Assembly: GCA_013361935.1 (NCBI GenBank)
Contig: JABFXC010000034.1
Coordinates: forward strand, 1 to 64,000
Length of the DNA: 64,000 nt
Direction: 5' to 3'
Source of the DNA: Gemmatimonadaceae bacterium
GTDB taxonomy: Bacteria > Gemmatimonadota > Gemmatimonadetes > Gemmatimonadales > Gemmatimonadaceae
Position 1 is the stretch's first letter. The number at the start of each line of letters is the position of its first letter. This document shows, piece after piece, positions 58,127-64,000 of this stretch. The notes under the pieces are model-generated. The model was not told where the DNA came from. It ran no database searches and saw only the letters and a program-made list of their open reading frames with translations. Both the position numbers and the translations under genes were made by a program.

Positions 58127-60435
58127 TGCGCGTCGAGCCGCGCCCCGGCGACCCGCGAATCACGCCGGCGCTCGTCGCCGAACACGGGCTCACGCAGGAC
58201 GAGTTCGAGCGCCTCGTCGCGCTCCTCGGTCGGGAGCCGACCTTCACCGAGCTGGGCGTCGTCAGCGCTCTCTGGAACGAGCACTGCTCGTACAAGCACT
58301 CGCGTCCACTCCTCCGCACCCTGCCGACGAAGGCGCCCTGGGTGCTGCAGGGACCCGGCGAGAACGCGGGCGTGATCAGCGTCGGCGACGGGCTCGCGGT
58401 GGCGTTCAAGATCGAGTCGCACAACCACCCCTCGGCGGTCGAGCCGTATCAGGGCGCGGCGACCGGAGTCGGGGGAATCCTGCGCGACGTCTTCACCATG
58501 GGGGCGCGCCCGATCGCGCTGCTCGATTCGCTGCGCTTCGGATCGCTCGACTCGCCGCGCGTGCGCTACCTCTTCGCGGGCGTCGTGAAGGGGATCGGCG
58601 ACTACGGCAACTGCGTCGGGATCCCGACCGTCGGCGGCGAGGTCGTGTTCGATCCCGCGTACGAGGGAAACCCGCTCGTCAACGCGATGTGCGTCGGGGT
58701 TCTCCACGAGGATGAGCTCATGCGCGCCGTCGCCGAGGGCGTGGGCAATCCGATCATGGCGGTCGGCGCGCGCACGGGACGCGACGGCATTCACGGCGCG
58801 ACGTTCGCCTCCGAAGATCTCTCCGAGGGAAGCGACGCGAAGCGGCCGCGCGTGCAGGTCGGCGATCCGTTCACCGAGAAGCTACTCCTCGAGGCCAGCC
58901 TCGAGCTGATCGGCAGCGGCCACATCGTCGCGATCCAGGACATGGGCGCGGCCGGGCTCACCTCCTCTTCGGCCGAGATGGCCGCCCGCGGCGACGTCGG
59001 CGTGACCATCGACACCGCGAAGGTCCCGGTGCGCGAGACGGGAATGACGCCATACGAGATCCTGCTCAGCGAGTCGCAGGAGCGGATGCTCGTCGTCGCG
59101 AAGAAGGGGCACGAGGAAGAGGTCCGGAAGATCCTGGCGAAGTGGGAGCTCGAGGCTGCCGTGATCGGCGAGGTGATCGCCGAGCCGGTGTACCGCGTCA
59201 CCGAAGGCGATCGCGTGGTCGCCGAGTTTCCCGGATCGCGACTCGTCACCGACTGCCCGACGTACACGCCACCCGCCGAGGAGAGCGCGGCGGTGCGCGA
59301 AGCGCGCGGGCGCGACGTGAGCGCGATCCCCGAGCGCGTTGAGGAGCAGGATCCCGTCTGGACCCTCGAGCAGCTGCTGTCGTCGCCGACGGTCGCGAGC
59401 AAGCGATGGGTGTACCGGCAGTACGACACGACCGTCCGCACGAACACGGTCGTCGGCCCGGGCGGCGACGCGGCCGTCGTGCGGCTGCGCGGAACGAAGA
59501 AGGCGCTCGCGCTGAAGGTCGACTGCAACGGGCGCTACGTCGCGCTCGATCCGCGGCTCGGCGCGCGGATCGCCGTCGCGGAATCGGCGCGCAATGTCGC
59601 CTGCACCGGCGCGCGGCCGCGGGCCATCACGAACAATCTCAACTTCGGCAATCCGAAGCGCCCCGAGGTCTACTTCCAGCTGCGCGAGGCGATCGCCGGG
59701 ATCGGCGAAGCGTGCACCGCGCTCGAGACCCCCGTCACCGGGGGGAACGTCTCGCTCTACAACGAGAGTCCGCAGAGCGCGGTCCACCCGACTCCCGTCA
59801 TCGGGATGGTCGGCGTGCTCGACGACGTGGACCGCGCGGTGCGCTCGCACTTCCACGACGAGGGCGCCGATCTCGTGCTCCTTGGCGAGCCGACGTCGGA
59901 GATCGGGGCGAGCGAGTATCTCGCCCGCATCCACGGCGTCGTCGCCGGCGCGCCTCCGGCGTGCGATCTCGTCGGCGCGCGCCGGCTGGTCGACACCCTC
60001 GTCGGCGCCGCCGAGAAGGGTGCGCTCGCCTCGGCGCACGACATCAGCGAGGGCGGGCTCGCCGTCTCGCTTGCCGAGTGCTGCATCATGGACCGCGATC
60101 GCATGCTCGGCGCGACCATCGACATCTCCGCGTGGAGCACGCTGCCCCTGCGCGCGCTGCTCTTCGGCGAGGGGCAGAACCGCGTGATCGTGTCGACGCG
60201 CGACCTCCCGGCGCTGAAGCGGATCGCCGAGCGCAACCGCGTGCCGTTGCGCGCGATCGGAACCGTCGGCGTCGCCGGCGCGCCGCTCTCCATTCGCGTC
60301 GGCACCCGGCTCATCGTCACCTCGCTCGAGCGCCTCGCGGCCGCCTGGCACGACGCGATCCCGAACATCATGTCGCGGTCGACCGCGCCCATCGCCGTCG
60401 CGGCGACGGAGACTCTCACGACACCGGTGGAATAG
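58126..60435 (+). CDS. purL: Phosphoribosylformylglycinamidine synthase subunit PurL
   Basis: A 769-aa small-type PurL (without fused glutaminase). GTG start at 58126, one base overlapping the zinc-ribbon stop. Catalytic and ATP-binding segments: [55 protein letters not shown], and in the second half [12 protein letters not shown] and [17 protein letters not shown]. It works with PurS and PurQ. Confidence 0.97.
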   Translation: MRVEPRPGDPRITPALVAEHGLTQDEFERLVALLGREPTFTELGVVSALWNEHCSYKHSRPLLRTLPTKAPWVLQGPGENAGVISVGDGLAVAFKIESHNHPSAVEPYQGAATGVGGILRDVFTMGARPIALLDSLRFGSLDSPRVRYLFAGVVKGIGDYGNCVGIPTVGGEVVFDPAYEGNPLVNAMCVGVLHEDELMRAVAEGVGNPIMAVGARTGRDGIHGATFASEDLSEGSDAKRPRVQVGDPFTEKLLLEASLELIGSGHIVAIQDMGAAGLTSSSAEMAARGDVGVTIDTAKVPVRETGMTPYEILLSESQERMLVVAKKGHEEEVRKILAKWELEAAVIGEVIAEPVYRVTEGDRVVAEFPGSRLVTDCPTYTPPAEESAAVREARGRDVSAIPERVEEQDPVWTLEQLLSSPTVASKRWVYRQYDTTVRTNTVVGPGGDAAVVRLRGTKKALALKVDCNGRYVALDPRLGARIAVAESARNVACTGARPRAITNNLNFGNPKRPEVYFQLREAIAGIGEACTALETPVTGGNVSLYNESPQSAVHPTPVIGMVGVLDDVDRAVRSHFHDEGADLVLLGEPTSEIGASEYLARIHGVVAGAPPACDLVGARRLVDTLVGAAEKGALASAHDISEGGLAVSLAECCIMDRDRMLGATIDISAWSTLPLRALLFGEGQNRVIVSTRDLPALKRIAERNRVPLRAIGTVGVAGAPLSIRVGTRLIVTSLERLAAAWHDAIPNIMSRSTAPIAVAATETLTTPVE

Positions 60436-60439
60436 TAGC

Positions 60440-61822
60440 ATGTGCGGCATATTCGGAGTGCGCGGTCATCCCCTCGCGGCGGAGCTCGTCCATCTCGGGC
60501 TCTACTCGCTGCAGCACCGCGGCCAGGAATCGGCGGGGATCGTCACCGTCGACGACACCGCGCGCGCCCACGCGGTGCGCTCGATGGGCCTCGTATCCGA
60601 GGGGATCGACTCCGCGGAGATGGGGCAGCTCGCCGGCAGCACGGGGATCGGCCACACGCGGTACAGCACCGCGGGGTCGTCCGTGCTCGCCAACGCCCAG
60701 CCGGTGGTCGCCAGCGTTCGCGGGGGCGCGGTCGCGCTCGCGCACAACGGCAACCTCACGAACGCGACGGAGCTGCGGCAGGAGCTCGAGGACGACGGGG
60801 CCATCTTCTCCTCGACGATGGATTCGGAGGTCATCGTCCATCGGATCGCCCGGTCGCGCGCCGACCGGCCGGAGGAGCGTCTCGCCGAAGCGCTCGCCGG
60901 GGTCGAAGGCGCGTATTCCCTGCTCGTCCTCGTCGGCGACACCCTGCTCGCCGCGCGCGATCCGCGCGGCTGGCGGCCCCTCGTCATGGGGCGGCTCGGC
61001 GACGCGGTGGTCTTCGGCTCGGAGAGCTGCGCCCTCGACATCGTGGGCGCGCAGGCCGTTCGCGAGGTCGAGCCCGGAGAGATCGTCGTCGTCGACGGCG
61101 AGGGCGTTCGCACGGGCGCGCGCCTTCCCGTGAAGGAGTCGCACCGCTGCGTCTTCGAGTACGTGTACTTCGCGCGCCCCGACAGCCGCGTCTTCGGCGG
61201 CTCGGTCGACCGCGCGCGCCGGGAGCTCGGCCGGCGGCTCGCGCGCGAGCATCCCGCGCCCGGCGCGGACCTCGTCTTCTCCGTACCCGACTCCTCGAAC
61301 TCCGCGGCCCTCGGCTTCGCGGAGGAGTCCGGGCTGCGGTACGAGCTGGCGCTGATCCGCAATCACTACGTCGGCCGGACCTTCATCCAGCCGACGCAGG
61401 GCGCGCGCGACGCGAAGGTGCGCGTGAAGTACAACGCGGTCCGCGAGGTGCTGGAGGGCAAGCGCGTCGTCATGGTCGACGACTCGATCGTCCGCGGCAC
61501 GACGACGCGCGGGCTCGTGGCGATGGTCCGTGCGGCCGGGGCGAAGGAGGTGCACATGCGCGTGAGCTCGGCGCCGGTCACGGGTCCCTGCTACTACGGC
61601 ATCGATACGCCGACGCGCGAGGAGCTCATCGCGGCGAACCTCACCACCGAGCAGATCGCCGCGCATCTCGGCGTGGACACGCTCGGGTATCTCTCACTGG
61701 ACGGGATGCTGGAATCGGTTCCAGGCGGCCCGCACGGCTTTTGCCATGCCTGCTTCTCGGGTGATTACCCGACGGCACCACCAACCGATCCTGAAAAGCT
61801 CCGCGCAGGTTGCGGATGCTGA
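60440..61822 (+). CDS. purF: Amidophosphoribosyltransferase
   Basis: A 460-aa enzyme for the first committed purine step. The N-terminal Cys nucleophile directly follows Met (MCGIFGVRGH), so there is no propeptide of the Bacillus kind. GHTRYSTAG, LAHNGNLTNATEL, the PRPP loop VVMVDDSIVRGTTTRGLV and C-terminal FCHACFSGDYP are present; the Cys pair of the last, with others, suggests the Fe-S form. Start is 4 nt after purL. Confidence 0.96.
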   Translation: MCGIFGVRGHPLAAELVHLGLYSLQHRGQESAGIVTVDDTARAHAVRSMGLVSEGIDSAEMGQLAGSTGIGHTRYSTAGSSVLANAQPVVASVRGGAVALAHNGNLTNATELRQELEDDGAIFSSTMDSEVIVHRIARSRADRPEERLAEALAGVEGAYSLLVLVGDTLLAARDPRGWRPLVMGRLGDAVVFGSESCALDIVGAQAVREVEPGEIVVVDGEGVRTGARLPVKESHRCVFEYVYFARPDSRVFGGSVDRARRELGRRLAREHPAPGADLVFSVPDSSNSAALGFAEESGLRYELALIRNHYVGRTFIQPTQGARDAKVRVKYNAVREVLEGKRVVMVDDSIVRGTTTRGLVAMVRAAGAKEVHMRVSSAPVTGPCYYGIDTPTREELIAANLTTEQIAAHLGVDTLGYLSLDGMLESVPGGPHGFCHACFSGDYPTAPPTDPEKLRAGCGC

Positions 61823-61834
61823 ACCCGAATACCA

Positions 61835-64000
<2,166 letters not shown>

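Overview
The window is about 64 kb of very GC-rich (roughly 70%), gene-dense bacterial chromosome with no rRNA or tRNA genes, insertion sequences, phage genes or CRISPR arrays that I could see. Gene content and order (split purine enzymes PurS/PurQ/PurL, AspRS-PhoH-7TM-HD-YbeY-CorC, GTG starts, many 4-bp ATGA overlaps, tandem secreted amidohydrolases, AtuA-type acyl-CoA genes) suggest a free-living aerobic heterotroph, most likely of the Gemmatimonadota. That assignment is inference from content, not from a phylogenetic marker.

Layout. 1-4.9 kb: an ECF sigma factor with its anti-sigma factor (cut by the window edge), a glycerophosphodiester phosphodiesterase, a secreted amidohydrolase pair and a small coiled-coil protein. 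5-8.4 kb: ribosomal proteins L27 and L21, a small secreted protein and RNase G/E with a long gene-free leader. 8.4-14.8 kb: an isoprenylcysteine-methyltransferase-like membrane protein, an acyl-CoA dehydrogenase, RecQ and a long U32 protein (RlhA-like). 14.9-32 kb: one run of about 17 minus-strand genes, nearly all overlapping or closely spaced. It begins with EIIA-VanZ-AspRS, continues through PhoH, 7TM-HD, YbeY and two CorC-like proteins, and ends in an acyl-CoA module: MeaB, a B12-dependent mutase with a separate B12 subunit, a methyltransferase, a biotin-carboxylase-less carboxyltransferase, AtuA, an AtuA-like small protein and an enoyl-CoA hydratase. A perfect 30-bp-armed palindrome follows it.

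32-37.4 kb: a secreted barrel-like protein and RlmN on the plus strand, converging on a minus-strand folB-folK-panB-panC-yqeK-lytR_C operon (folate, pantothenate, Ap4A/cell wall). 37.4-49.2 kb: tryptophan genes (trpC-F-B, trpA, and trpD apart) interleaved with signalling genes (HEAT-repeat protein, HD-GYP protein, a GAF-containing MCP, a GAF protein) and the divergent SOS repressor lexA. 49.4-64 kb: one long plus-strand run with truA, a degenerate transaldolase-like protein, a DegP/HtrA lipoprotein, purine synthesis (purB, purC, purS, purQ, purL, purF) with phosphatidylethanolamine synthesis (psd, pssA) inside it, and a partial pyruvate phosphate dikinase.

Most notable points: a dispersed 8-bp motif GCCTAACG/CGTTAGGC seen 12 times; a mutase in which both residues that select methylmalonyl-CoA are replaced; two proteins that keep an enzyme fold but lack the catalytic residues; a HEAT protein and an HD-GYP protein that seem to share an N-terminal domain; and several promoters placed so that transcripts would begin at or next to the start codon.
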